10,240 nt of DNA from JASFRI01 sp050115015 (GCA_050115015.1 JASFRI010000134.1:1-10240), one strand, 5' to 3'; shown: positions 1 to 5,843, numbered from the stretch's first letter. Notes: generated by a model from the sequence alone, not told the origin. Numbers and translations are program-made.

Positions 1-105
1 GCCGACCGGAAGGAAGAGGATCAACGTGATGGAGGCCAGCAGGATCGACGTCTTGACGCGGTGGTGGAGCAGGTAGCGCCAGGCCAGGTAGAGCGGGCCC
101 GTCAT
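1..105 (-). CDS. ABC transporter permease, N-terminal fragment (cut by window edge)
   Basis: Only the first 35 codons are inside the window, read leftward from an ATG at 105. The visible peptide begins MTGPLYLAWRYLLHHRVK and then enters a hydrophobic stretch (SILLASITLILFLPVG), which is the first membrane segment. A short cytoplasmic lead with an LAWRYL-type motif before the first helix is typical of FtsX/MacB/LolC-type permeases. The start codon overlaps the stop of the upstream ATPase gene as ATGA (102-105), a sign of translational coupling. The permease is therefore the probable membrane partner of that ATPase. The family assignment rests mainly on this pairing and the N-terminal pattern; the periplasmic domain and later helices lie outside the window. 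Confidence 0.75.
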   Translation of the reverse strand, partial: MTGPLYLAWRYLLHHRVKTSILLASITLILFLPVG

Positions 106-785
106 CCCGTCGCCCCGCCGCCGGGAGCCGGATCGTGGAAGGTCGCCAGGTCCACCACCCGCGAGAAGCGAGTCAGGATCCCGTGATCGTGGGTGACCGT
201 GAGGAGCGTTGCCGGCCGGCTCTCCGCGTAGCCGAACAGGATGTCGAGCACGCGCTCCGCATTGCGCGGGTCGAGGTTGCCGGTGGGCTCGTCCGCCAGC
301 ACGATGTCCGGCTCCGGAAGCACGGCGCGGCAGACCGCCACCCGCTGCCGCTCCCCCTGGGAGAGGCGGTCGGGAAGACGGGCCAGCTGGTCCCCGATCC
401 CCAGCCGGAAGGCCAGGGCCCGGGCCCGTTCGCGGACGGTCCGGTCCAGCCGCAGGGCCGGGCTGATGCGGTAGGGGAGCAGGATGTTGTCCAGGACGTT
501 GAGATACTCCAGCAGCTCGAACTCCTGGAACACGAGGCCGATCCTGCGGATCCGGAAGCTGCGCCGCCGGTCGTCGGCCAGATCCTCGAGCCGCGTTCCC
601 GCGGTCTCGATCCGGCCCGCGGGTGGGACCAGGATGCCGGCGATCAGGTGGAGGAGGGTCGTCTTGCCGGATCCGCTGGGACCGACGAAGGCGACGCGGT
701 CGTTGGCCGCCACGTGTAGCTCCGGGATCCGGAGACGGAAATCCCCGTCGCCGTACTCGAACTCGAGACCCTCGATCCGGATCAA
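102..785 (-). CDS. ABC transporter ATP-binding protein, LolD/MacB-like
   Basis: A 227-residue ATPase, the usual length for stand-alone LolD/FtsE/MacB-type subunits. All nucleotide-binding motifs are present: Walker A GPSGSGKT (about residues 35-42), Q-loop Gln87 in LVFQEFELL, signature LSQGERQ (141-147), Walker B IVLADE (161-166) followed by PTGNLD, and switch His199 in TVTHD. The PTGNLD D-loop and the short length favour the LolD/MacB group, which powers extraction or efflux of lipoproteins, peptides or other envelope substrates. The only in-frame start before the conserved N-terminus is TTG at 785; an in-frame TAG lies about 10 codons upstream. An AGGGG Shine-Dalgarno-like run (plus strand 794-798) sits 8 nt before it. 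The gene follows the membrane protein at 841-2430 by 55 bp and overlaps the permease by 4 bp, so all three probably form one operon. The substrate is unknown. Confidence 0.93.
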   Translation of the reverse strand: MIRIEGLEFEYGDGDFRLRIPELHVAANDRVAFVGPSGSGKTTLLHLIAGILVPPAGRIETAGTRLEDLADDRRRSFRIRRIGLVFQEFELLEYLNVLDNILLPYRISPALRLDRTVRERARALAFRLGIGDQLARLPDRLSQGERQRVAVCRAVLPEPDIVLADEPTGNLDPRNAERVLDILFGYAESRPATLLTVTHDHGILTRFSRVVDLATFHDPAPGGGATG

Positions 786-793
786 CGTTTGCG

Positions 794-798
794 CCCCT
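794..798 (-). promoter_or_regulatory. Ribosome binding site deciding a TTG start
   Basis: On the minus strand AGGGG lies 8 nt upstream of TTG at 785. No ATG or GTG is available in frame between the upstream TAG (813-815) and the conserved start of the ATPase, so this site supports TTG initiation. Confidence 0.6.
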
Positions 799-840
799 GC
801 TTCCGGTCGATTCTACCCGCAGTCGGAAGTGCCGAGGGCG

Positions 841-2430
841 TCAGGGCGCCGCCCGGTCCCGGCGGACCAGGAGGGACCATTCCCCGATCCGGTCGCCGGT
901 GTCGCGGAACGTCGCCTCCAGGTACCTCGCGAGGACCGGGTGGATGCTCCCGAACGGGGGCAGGATCGCGTAGCGCGGGTCGGACCGCTCGAGGAACACG
1001 AAGCGGACACCGGCGTCCTCGAGCTCCCGGATCACATCCCGTTCCTCGTCCGCCCACCGTCCATCCCCTCCGGAATAGGTGCTCAGGGGCTCCTGCGGGA
1101 TCGGGTTGCGCAGGTCCAGCAGGAAATACCAGATTCCTCCGAACGGCAGGAAGGCGATCTCGTCGCGCTGCGGTCCGTCCGGGAGGCTCGCTACGAGGCG
1201 GCTGACGCCGCGGAACACACCCGCGCGGTAGGGCGTGTCCCAGAACACCTCGCGGGCGCCGCCATCCACCCGCTCGGTGGCCACCCGCAGCCGGCCGATG
1301 GAGAACCCCTCGAGGGGATGCCGGAGGATCGCGGAGGCGGCGAACAGGGCGACGAACAGGCCGCCGGCGGCCACCACCCCCCACCAGACGGACGCGTCCC
1401 CGGCCCGGAGCCGCGCCTGCCGCAGGAAGTAGAGCAGCAGCACGAAGGCGAGGGGGGTGACGTGCAGGAGGTGGTCGAAGTCCGGGCGGCTGAAGTAGAC
1501 GACCTGTCCCGCAGCACAGGCCACGCCGACCAGGAGAAGGGCCGCATCGCGAGCGGCGGGCGCGCGCCGGCGGACGGTGGCGCGCCACAGCGCGACGGCG
1601 GCCAGGAGCGCGGGGACCCACGCGGCGATCGCGTCGAAGGTCCCCGCCGCCACCGCGGCCAGGCCGTTCCCCTCCGCCCAGGCTCGGAGCGGTGACGGGA
1701 GAGGAAGGGCGAAGAACCGTGCCAGCTGTGCCTTCTGCATGGCCTCGTACCGCACCAGGTCCGGCAGGAACCCAGTGGCGCCGTACGCGGCCAGCGGCGG
1801 GGCCGCCGTGAGCAGCATCCCCGCGGCTGCGGCGCGGAGCCCCGCCGGTCGCCGCCGGCCGGCCTCGTCGCGGCCCAGCAGCCATGCCACCGCCAGGATC
1901 ACGGTCCCTGTTCCCCATAGGTCGAAGCGGAACAGCCCGGCGAGGCCGACGCCGGCGCCGGCGGCCAGCCAGCGTCCTTGCACGGGCCGCTCGATCGCCC
2001 GGAGGGACAGCAGCGCGATCCCCGCGTACGCCAGGGGCGTGTACGCCTTGAACGCCTGCGGAGGAAAGAGGACGAAGCAGACCGCCGCCGCGGCGGCCCA
2101 GTTCCGGGGCATCAGGCGTCGCCCCACCCGGTAGAGGGCGACCGCGGTGAGGGCGAGGAGGAGGATCCAGAGGGACCGGGCCACCAGAAGCCGGGTCCCC
2201 AGCAGGTCGAAGGCCCAGCCCAGCAGGTAGTGGCGCCCCGGACCGTACGGGGCGAAGAAGTCGCGGTAGAGCACCTCGCCACCGGCGATCCGTCGGGCCG
2301 CGTTGAGGGCGAAGCCCTCGTCGATCCACCCCATGCCCCGCAGGACGAAGAGGTGGAGATAGACCAGCGAGCCGGCGAGGACGGCGAGGCCGGTCCGATC
2401 CGGTCTGGGGGGCGTGGGGTCGCTGCGCAT
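841..2430 (-). CDS. Polytopic membrane protein, GT-C-type glycosyltransferase (PMT/ArnT/RgtA-like)
   Basis: A 529-residue integral membrane protein. It has a hydrophobic first helix (about residues 13-31), then an acidic Asp37-Glu38 pair in GWIDEGF, then RDFFAPYGPGRHYLLG. An acidic pair in the first extracytoplasmic loop followed by a Pro/Tyr/Gly motif is the usual layout of GT-C glycosyltransferases, where the acidic residue is needed for transfer from a polyprenyl-phosphate sugar. Many further hydrophobic segments follow (roughly 80-100, 111-124, 132-145, 154-187, 198-216, 257-282, 296-312, 318-337, 348-368), with RPDFDHLLHV near 315-324. The last 150 or so residues are soluble, probably periplasmic. 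The start at 2430 is the only suitable one: no ATG, GTG or TTG occurs in the preceding codons up to the promoter. It is divergent from the BlaI-family repressor and upstream of the ABC genes. The sugar and acceptor are unknown, and it could be a GT-C relative with another role. Confidence 0.75.
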   Translation of the reverse strand: MRSDPTPPRPDRTGLAVLAGSLVYLHLFVLRGMGWIDEGFALNAARRIAGGEVLYRDFFAPYGPGRHYLLGWAFDLLGTRLLVARSLWILLLALTAVALYRVGRRLMPRNWAAAAAVCFVLFPPQAFKAYTPLAYAGIALLSLRAIERPVQGRWLAAGAGVGLAGLFRFDLWGTGTVILAVAWLLGRDEAGRRRPAGLRAAAAGMLLTAAPPLAAYGATGFLPDLVRYEAMQKAQLARFFALPLPSPLRAWAEGNGLAAVAAGTFDAIAAWVPALLAAVALWRATVRRRAPAARDAALLLVGVACAAGQVVYFSRPDFDHLLHVTPLAFVLLLYFLRQARLRAGDASVWWGVVAAGGLFVALFAASAILRHPLEGFSIGRLRVATERVDGGAREVFWDTPYRAGVFRGVSRLVASLPDGPQRDEIAFLPFGGIWYFLLDLRNPIPQEPLSTYSGGDGRWADEERDVIRELEDAGVRFVFLERSDPRYAILPPFGSIHPVLARYLEATFRDTGDRIGEWSLLVRRDRAAP

Positions 2431-2469
2431 CCGCTCCGGGAGGTCGGCCCATGGGCCGACGCGGCGGGA

Positions 2470-2498
2470 AGTATGCGGTGGGGGGCGGATCGTGTCAA
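2470..2498 (-). promoter_or_regulatory. Sigma-70-type promoter of the leftward membrane-protein operon
   Basis: On the minus strand, TTGACA (2498-2493) is followed by exactly 17 bp and CATACT (2475-2470, 4 of 6 matches to TATAAT). Transcription would start near 2463, about 30 nt before the ATG at 2430. It is back to back with the repressor promoter; the two -35 boxes are only 7 bp apart. Confidence 0.6.
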
Positions 2499-2505
2499 AC
2501 GCGGC

Positions 2506-2534
2506 TTGACATCTCAGACGGTTTGTCTTAGTTT
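2506..2534 (+). promoter_or_regulatory. Promoter of the blaI-like/M56 operon
   Basis: A consensus -35 TTGACA lies at 2506-2511. With 17-bp spacing the -10 would be TAGTTT (2529-2534). A closer match, TTTAAT (2532-2537), would need a 20-bp spacer. The stretch is conspicuously AT-rich for this window. The predicted start near 2541 falls between and inside the two operator-like dyads, as expected for a repressor-controlled promoter. Confidence 0.6.
2514..2530. promoter_or_regulatory. Operator-like dyad O1 (BlaI-type)
   Basis: TCAGACGGTTTGTCTTA is an imperfect dyad with AGAC and GTCT arms around a 5-nt centre. It matches O2 at 13 of 17 positions and lies 23 bp upstream of it. It fills the -35/-10 spacer of the repressor promoter. 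The assignment to the BlaI-family repressor encoded at 2581 is inferred from position and symmetry. Confidence 0.6.
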
Positions 2535-2536
2535 AA

Positions 2537-2553
2537 TCAGACAGAATGTCTGA
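2537..2553. promoter_or_regulatory. Operator-like dyad O2 (BlaI-type)
   Basis: TCAGACAGAATGTCTGA is a perfect 7-bp inverted repeat around GAA. The inner ACA...TGT core resembles the ACA/TGT core of known BlaI/MecI operators, here with a 3-nt centre. It covers the predicted transcription start of the repressor operon and lies 27 bp before its ATG. Confidence 0.7.
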
Positions 2554-2566
2554 GTTAAGCGCCGAG

Positions 2567-2571
2567 AGGAG
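2567..2571 (+). promoter_or_regulatory. Ribosome binding site of the BlaI-like gene
   Basis: AGGAG lies 9 nt before the ATG at 2581 and supports that start. Confidence 0.7.
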
Positions 2572-2580
2572 AGTTCGTCG

Positions 2581-2982
2581 ATGAGCCAGCCATCCGTGCA
2601 CGTGCCGGAAGCCGAGCTGTCCGTGCTCAAGCTGCTGTGGGACCGCGGCTCGTCGACGATCCGGGAGCTCACCGACGTCCTGTATCCCCGGGGGGATACG
2701 GCCCACTACGCCACGGTCCAGAAGCTGCTCGAGCGGCTGCGGTCGAAGGGCTTCGTCCGCCGTCGCAAGCAGGGGCGCGGCCACGCGTACAGCGCGGTGG
2801 TCGAGCGCGGCGAGCTGATCGGCCGCCGCCTCCAGGAGACGGCGGAGCAGCTCTGCGGCGGCTCGCTGACGCCGTTGCTCACCCACCTGGTGAGCCGCTC
2901 GGGCATCGGCGAGGAGGACCTGGCGGCCCTCCGGGCACTGGTGGATCGCCTCGACACCGAGGCCGGGAAGGAGGGGCGGTGA
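2581..2982 (+). CDS. BlaI/MecI/CopY-family transcriptional repressor
   Basis: A 133-residue protein, the normal size for this family of dimeric winged-helix repressors. The N-terminal part (about 10-72) reads as the family DNA-binding domain: AELSVLKLLW, a recognition-helix region HYATVQKLLERLRSKGFV, and a basic wing RRRKQGRGHAYSAVV. The C-terminal part (about 76-127) is the dimerisation half, with the family's GGSLTPLLTHLV stretch (93-104) followed by EEDLAALRALVDRL. Cleavage in this half by an M56 protease inactivates known BlaI proteins. It is the first gene of its operon, under a promoter carrying two dyads that are probably its own operators. Its TGA stop overlaps the GTG start of the M56 gene (GTGA, 2979-2982), indicating coupled translation. 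No beta-lactamase or penicillin-binding protein gene is nearby, so a beta-lactam role is not supported. Confidence 0.93.
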   Translation: MSQPSVHVPEAELSVLKLLWDRGSSTIRELTDVLYPRGDTAHYATVQKLLERLRSKGFVRRRKQGRGHAYSAVVERGELIGRRLQETAEQLCGGSLTPLLTHLVSRSGIGEEDLAALRALVDRLDTEAGKEGR

Positions 2983-4910
2983 GCGACCTCCTGCGGATGG
3001 CCCTGATCAACGCCGCCATGGCGGCCCTCCTGGCGGTACCCGCGGCGATGGCCGCACGCCTCCTCCGGCGGCCGAGCTGGATCCATGGACTCTGGCTCCT
3101 CGTGCTCCTGAAGCTCCTGACGCCGCCCCTTCTCGGGGTGGCCATCCTCCCGCCCTCCCCGGAGGTCCGGGTGCCGGTCGGGATCGCCGGGACGCTGCCT
3201 CCGGTGACCGGAACCGCGCCGGGATCCGCGGCGGTGGAGCGGTTCGCGATCCAGGGCCCGCTCCCGGTGGGCGGCCGGACCCGGGTCGGGCCCCTGCACG
3301 TGGCCGGGGCGGTATGGCTCACCGGCGGCCTCGCCATCCTCGCCCTGACCTTGATGCGGGGACTGCGGTTCCGGCGCCTCCTGCGGGACGCGTGCTCCGC
3401 GGGTCCGGAGGTCCGGAACGCCGCTGCGAGGGTGGCGCGCCGGGTGGGGGTGCGCCGGGCACCGGAGGTGCTGCTGGTTCCCGGCCCGCTCTCACCGATG
3501 CTCTGGTGGCGCGCCGGCCGGCCGCGGCTGCTCTTCCCGCACGCGCTGCTGTCCCGCCTTTCGGCCGACGAGCGCGACACGCTCCTCGCCCACGAGATGG
3601 CGCACCTGCGCCGCGGCGATCACTGGGTCCGGCTTCTCGAGGTCGCGGCGACCGCCGGTTTCTGGTGGCATCCGGCGGTCTGGCTGGCGCGGATCGGGCT
3701 GCGGCGTGCCGAGGAGCAGTCCTGCGATGCCTGGGTCGTGCGCGCGCTGCCCGGATCGGCCCGGGCGTACGCCGAGGCCCTGCTGAAGACCCTGACGTTC
3801 CTGTCGACCGATCCCCCGCGGCTGCCGGCGCTCGCCAGCGGGATCGGCGGGACCCGAGACTACGAGGAGAGACTCACCATGATCCTGCAGCGCACGAAGA
3901 ACCCCCTGCTCGCGCGACGATACCGCCTGGCCCTGCTCGCCGCCGCCCTGCTGGTGCTGCTCGCCTTCCCGACCCGGGCCGAGCGCCCCGCCCCCGAGCC
4001 CCCGGCCTCTCCGGAGGCGGCCGCGGCCCCGGAGGCGCCCACGCCGCCGGAAGTGGCCACCCCCGAGGAGATGCCCACACCGCCCGAGGCACCCATGGCA
4101 CCCGAGCCCGAGGTCGTCCCGCCCGTCCCGGCGGAGGACGGCGTCGCGGAGGCGGAGACGCCCCGGAGGGAGGATCAGCGGCGGCTCGAGAAGACGATGC
4201 GGGATCTCGAGCGGCAGGCCCGGGAGCTCGAGGGGGCGCTGCGCGAGGTGCGCAGGCGCCAGGCGGAGCTGTCCCGGGAGGCGCGGAGTGCCGGCGTTGC
4301 CGGGAAGCTGGACCGGCTCCGGGCCGAGGCCGACCGCCTGGACGCGTCGGGTGAGCACCGGGAGGCCGAGCTCATCCGGGGCGAGATGGAGATGCTCCGG
4401 CAGCAGATCGAGCGGGAGCGCCTCGCCCTCGACCTGGAGCGGCAGTTCGAGCTCCAGGCCCGCGAGCGGGAGGCGGAGTACCGCCGCATGAAGGAGGAGA
4501 TGGCGGCCATGTCCCGCGAGGAGCGCGCCGAACGGGAGCAGGAGTTCCAGGCCCAGCGGCTGGCGATGGAGGCGGAGCGCCGCCAGGCGGACGCCGAGGC
4601 GGCGGATCTGGAGCGGGAGCTCGAGCGGGATCACCTCGCGATGGAGGCGCAGCAGCTGCGGGAAGAGGCGGAGCGCCTCCGCCAGGAGGGGGACGTCCGG
4701 TCCGCGGAGCAGCGCGAGCGCGAGCTGGAGGGGATGCGCCTCAAGGAGGAGGAGCTGCAGCGCCGGGACGCCGCGCGGCTCGAGGCCATGGCGGAGGAGC
4801 TGCGCGGGATGGTGGAGAAGCTCGAGGCCGCCGGCGCGTACGACGAGGCCGACGAGATCCGGGAGCGGCTCGAGGCCCTGCAGCGGCGTCTCGACGACGG
4901 CACCTGGTAA
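2979..4910 (+). CDS. M56-family (BlaR1-type) membrane metallopeptidase with coiled-coil repeat tail
   Basis: Starting from the GTG that overlaps the repressor stop, the protein has 643 residues. Likely membrane helices lie at about 5-27, 35-57, 108-126 and 314-331. Between helices 3 and 4 is the zinc protease domain: His205-Glu-Met-Ala-His209 (HEMAH), then LRRGDHW, WWHPAVWLARIGLRRAEE and Glu246-Gln-Ser-Cys249-Asp250, the family's third-ligand ExxCD motif. All expected catalytic residues are present. In BlaR1 this loop is cytosolic and leads to BlaI inactivation when the outer sensor is engaged. Here the part after helix 4 has no transpeptidase-like Ser-x-x-Lys domain. It has a Pro/Glu-rich linker (about 336-395) and then about 245 residues of Arg/Glu/Leu-rich helix with three 31-residue repeats. 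By BlaR1 topology this tail would be extracytoplasmic. The signal sensed is unknown. The frame is open further upstream through the repressor gene, but the coupled GTG is the only start that fits the first helix. Confidence 0.9.
   Translation: MSDLLRMALINAAMAALLAVPAAMAARLLRRPSWIHGLWLLVLLKLLTPPLLGVAILPPSPEVRVPVGIAGTLPPVTGTAPGSAAVERFAIQGPLPVGGRTRVGPLHVAGAVWLTGGLAILALTLMRGLRFRRLLRDACSAGPEVRNAAARVARRVGVRRAPEVLLVPGPLSPMLWWRAGRPRLLFPHALLSRLSADERDTLLAHEMAHLRRGDHWVRLLEVAATAGFWWHPAVWLARIGLRRAEEQSCDAWVVRALPGSARAYAEALLKTLTFLSTDPPRLPALASGIGGTRDYEERLTMILQRTKNPLLARRYRLALLAAALLVLLAFPTRAERPAPEPPASPEAAAAPEAPTPPEVATPEEMPTPPEAPMAPEPEVVPPVPAEDGVAEAETPRREDQRRLEKTMRDLERQARELEGALREVRRRQAELSREARSAGVAGKLDRLRAEADRLDASGEHREAELIRGEMEMLRQQIERERLALDLERQFELQAREREAEYRRMKEEMAAMSREERAEREQEFQAQRLAMEAERRQADAEAADLERELERDHLAMEAQQLREEAERLRQEGDVRSAEQRERELEGMRLKEEELQRRDAARLEAMAEELRGMVEKLEAAGAYDEADEIRERLEALQRRLDDGTW
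3984..4163 (+). repeat. Pro/Glu/Ala-rich linker of irregular PE-type repeats in the M56 protein
   Basis: Residues about 336-395 are made almost only of Pro, Glu, Ala, Thr and Val in short irregular units such as PEPP, SPEA, APEAPTPPE, TPEEMPTPPE and APEPE. This is a low-complexity, probably extended spacer directly after the fourth membrane helix. It would hold the helical tail away from the membrane. At the DNA level it is an impure repeat prone to length variation. Confidence 0.75.
4317..4409 (+). repeat. 31-residue helical repeat, copy 1
   Basis: Residues 447-477 of the M56 protein, beginning LRAEADRLDASGEHREAE. It shares the pattern L-R-x3-[ED/K]-[RK]-L-x3-G-x3-[ES]A-[ED]-x2-R-x-[ER]-[ML]-E-x-[LM] with the copies at 4656 and 4800. 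A conserved Gly with helix-favouring flanks suggests a helical hairpin. Confidence 0.7.
4656..4748 (+). repeat. 31-residue helical repeat, copy 2
   Basis: Residues 560-590, beginning LREEAERLRQEGDVRSAE. It aligns without gaps to copies 1 and 3 around the GD/GE/GA turn and the following AE..R motif. Confidence 0.7.
4800..4892 (+). repeat. 31-residue helical repeat, copy 3
   Basis: Residues 608-638, beginning LRGMVEKLEAAGAYDEAD and ending just before the C-terminus. It aligns without gaps to the other two copies. Copies 2 and 3 are 17 residues apart, while copies 1 and 2 are separated by about 82 residues of plain charged coiled coil. Confidence 0.7.
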
Positions 4911-4919
4911 CCCGGCCGT

Positions 4920-4945
4920 CCGGGGGCCGATCCGCCGGCCCCCGG
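4920..4945 (+). terminator. Strong GC hairpin after the M56 gene, possible terminator
   Basis: Arms CCGGGGGCCG (4920-4929) and CGGCCCCCGG (4936-4945) pair perfectly over 10 bp with a 6-nt loop, 10 bp after the stop codon. No T-run follows, only a mildly T-containing stretch (TTCACAACTTCTT). It is therefore not a classical intrinsic terminator. It may attenuate readthrough or protect the 3' end of the mRNA. Confidence 0.5.
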
Positions 4946-4995
4946 GATGCCCGCCTTCACAACTTCTTCGGATCGCTCCGCCAGGCTATGGGGCC

Positions 4996-5733
4996 ATGAG
5001 AGGCCACCTGCTCGCGTCGCTGCTGCTCCTCGCCTCGGTTCCCCCCGCCGGGGCCATCGTGATCCGTCACGACCGGGACGATGCCGACTACCGTGCCCTC
5101 GGGGCGGAGTATCCCGCCGTCGCGAAGATCCTCCCGGACGGGGAGGGCACCCTGATCGCCCCCCGCTGGGTGCTGACCGCCGCGCACGTGGGGCGCGACG
5201 TCCGCCGCGTCGGCGGCACCGTGCGCGTCGGCGAACGCGAGTACGCGGTCGGCGGCGTGTTCCTGCACCCGGACTGGAAGGGCCAGGAACACGATATCGC
5301 CCTCGTCCGGCTCCAGGAACCGGTCTCCGGCGTCCAGCCGGCGTCCCTCTACCGCAACCGGGACGAGCTGGGGAAGGTCGTCACCTTCGTCGGCCGCGGT
5401 GACTTCGGGACCGGGAAGGAGGGGATCCTGCGCGCCGACGGCGCGCTGCGTGCCGCCACGAACCGGGTGGATCGCACCACCGACGACTGGCTGATCTTCA
5501 CGTTCGACCCGCCGCAGGCGGCGACACGGCTGGAGGGGATCAGCGGCCCCGGGGACAGCGGCGGACCGGCGCTGGTGCGTCGGGACGGGCGGTCCTGGGT
5601 GCTCGGCGTCAGCTCCGGTGGCCAGAGCCCGGAGGGGGGCCGGCCCGGGATGTACGGCAGCCGGGAGTTCTACACGCGGGTGTCCACGCACCTCGACTGG
5701 ATCGACTCGGTCCTCGAGGACGCCGCGCGCTAG
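4996..5733 (+). CDS. Secreted trypsin-like serine protease (family S1)
   Basis: A 245-residue protein with a cleavable signal peptide: a short basic start (MRGH), a hydrophobic core, and a likely signal peptidase I site after Ala-Gly-Ala20. The catalytic triad is visible in standard order: His64 in LTAAH, Asp100 in HDIALVRL, and Ser188 in GPGDSGGP. The remaining S1 landmarks fit, including GTLIAPRWVLTAAH, the final YTRVSTHLDWI helix region, and a length near the S1 norm. No cysteine occurs anywhere, so it has no disulfides. The predicted mature end begins Ile-Val, the residues that insert into the active S1 fold, so signal cleavage alone might activate it without a propeptide. The residue six before the catalytic Ser is Ile182, not the Asp of trypsin, so cleavage after Lys/Arg should not be assumed. 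It is transcribed in the same direction as the M56 gene, after an 85-bp gap with a hairpin. Its substrate is unknown. Confidence 0.9.
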   Translation: MRGHLLASLLLLASVPPAGAIVIRHDRDDADYRALGAEYPAVAKILPDGEGTLIAPRWVLTAAHVGRDVRRVGGTVRVGEREYAVGGVFLHPDWKGQEHDIALVRLQEPVSGVQPASLYRNRDELGKVVTFVGRGDFGTGKEGILRADGALRAATNRVDRTTDDWLIFTFDPPQAATRLEGISGPGDSGGPALVRRDGRSWVLGVSSGGQSPEGGRPGMYGSREFYTRVSTHLDWIDSVLEDAAR

Positions 5734-5756
5734 CCTAGAGAGGCCTGGCCGGGGGC

Positions 5757-5778
5757 GCCGCGGTGGCGCTCCCGCGGC
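5757..5778 (+). terminator. GC hairpin after the serine protease gene
   Basis: Arms GCCGCGG (5757-5763) and CCGCGGC (5772-5778) pair perfectly with an 8-nt loop, about 23 bp after the protease stop. No T-run follows, so its role as terminator is weakly supported. Confidence 0.35.
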
Positions 5779-5793
5779 GGCGCATGTCACGAT

Positions 5794-5816
5794 ACGTCCC
5801 GGGAAATCGACGTCCC
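5794..5816. promoter_or_regulatory. Direct repeat ACGTCCC upstream of the two-component operon
   Basis: ACGTCCC occurs at 5794-5800 and 5810-5816, 16 bp start to start, in the 117-bp gap before the response regulator. OmpR-type regulators often bind direct repeats and control their own genes, so this is a candidate site. Seven-base repeats can occur by chance in GC-rich DNA, and no convincing promoter boxes are visible here. Confidence 0.25.
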
Positions 5817-5836
5817 CATCCGCTCCGGCGGTGGCC

Positions 5837-5843
5837 AGGGAGG
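5837..5843 (+). promoter_or_regulatory. Ribosome binding site for a GTG start
   Basis: AGGGAGG lies 7 nt before the GTG at 5851. This strong site fixes the response-regulator start. Confidence 0.75.

Noticed and set aside
782..2452. A longer minus-strand frame (556 codons) overlapping the membrane protein
   Set aside because: It translates to Arg/Pro/Gly-rich sequence with no membrane pattern. The frame at 841-2430 has regular hydrophobic helices and GT-C-like motifs.
2637..2978. Upstream extension of the M56 frame to an ATG inside the repressor gene
   Set aside because: The extra residues are Arg/Pro/Gly-rich shadow of the repressor. The GTG at 2979 overlaps the repressor stop and directly precedes the first membrane helix.
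2581..4910. A beta-lactam resistance regulator (true blaI/blaR1)
   Set aside because: No penicillin-binding sensor domain is in the M56 protein, and no beta-lactamase or PBP gene is in the window. Only the regulatory families are shared.
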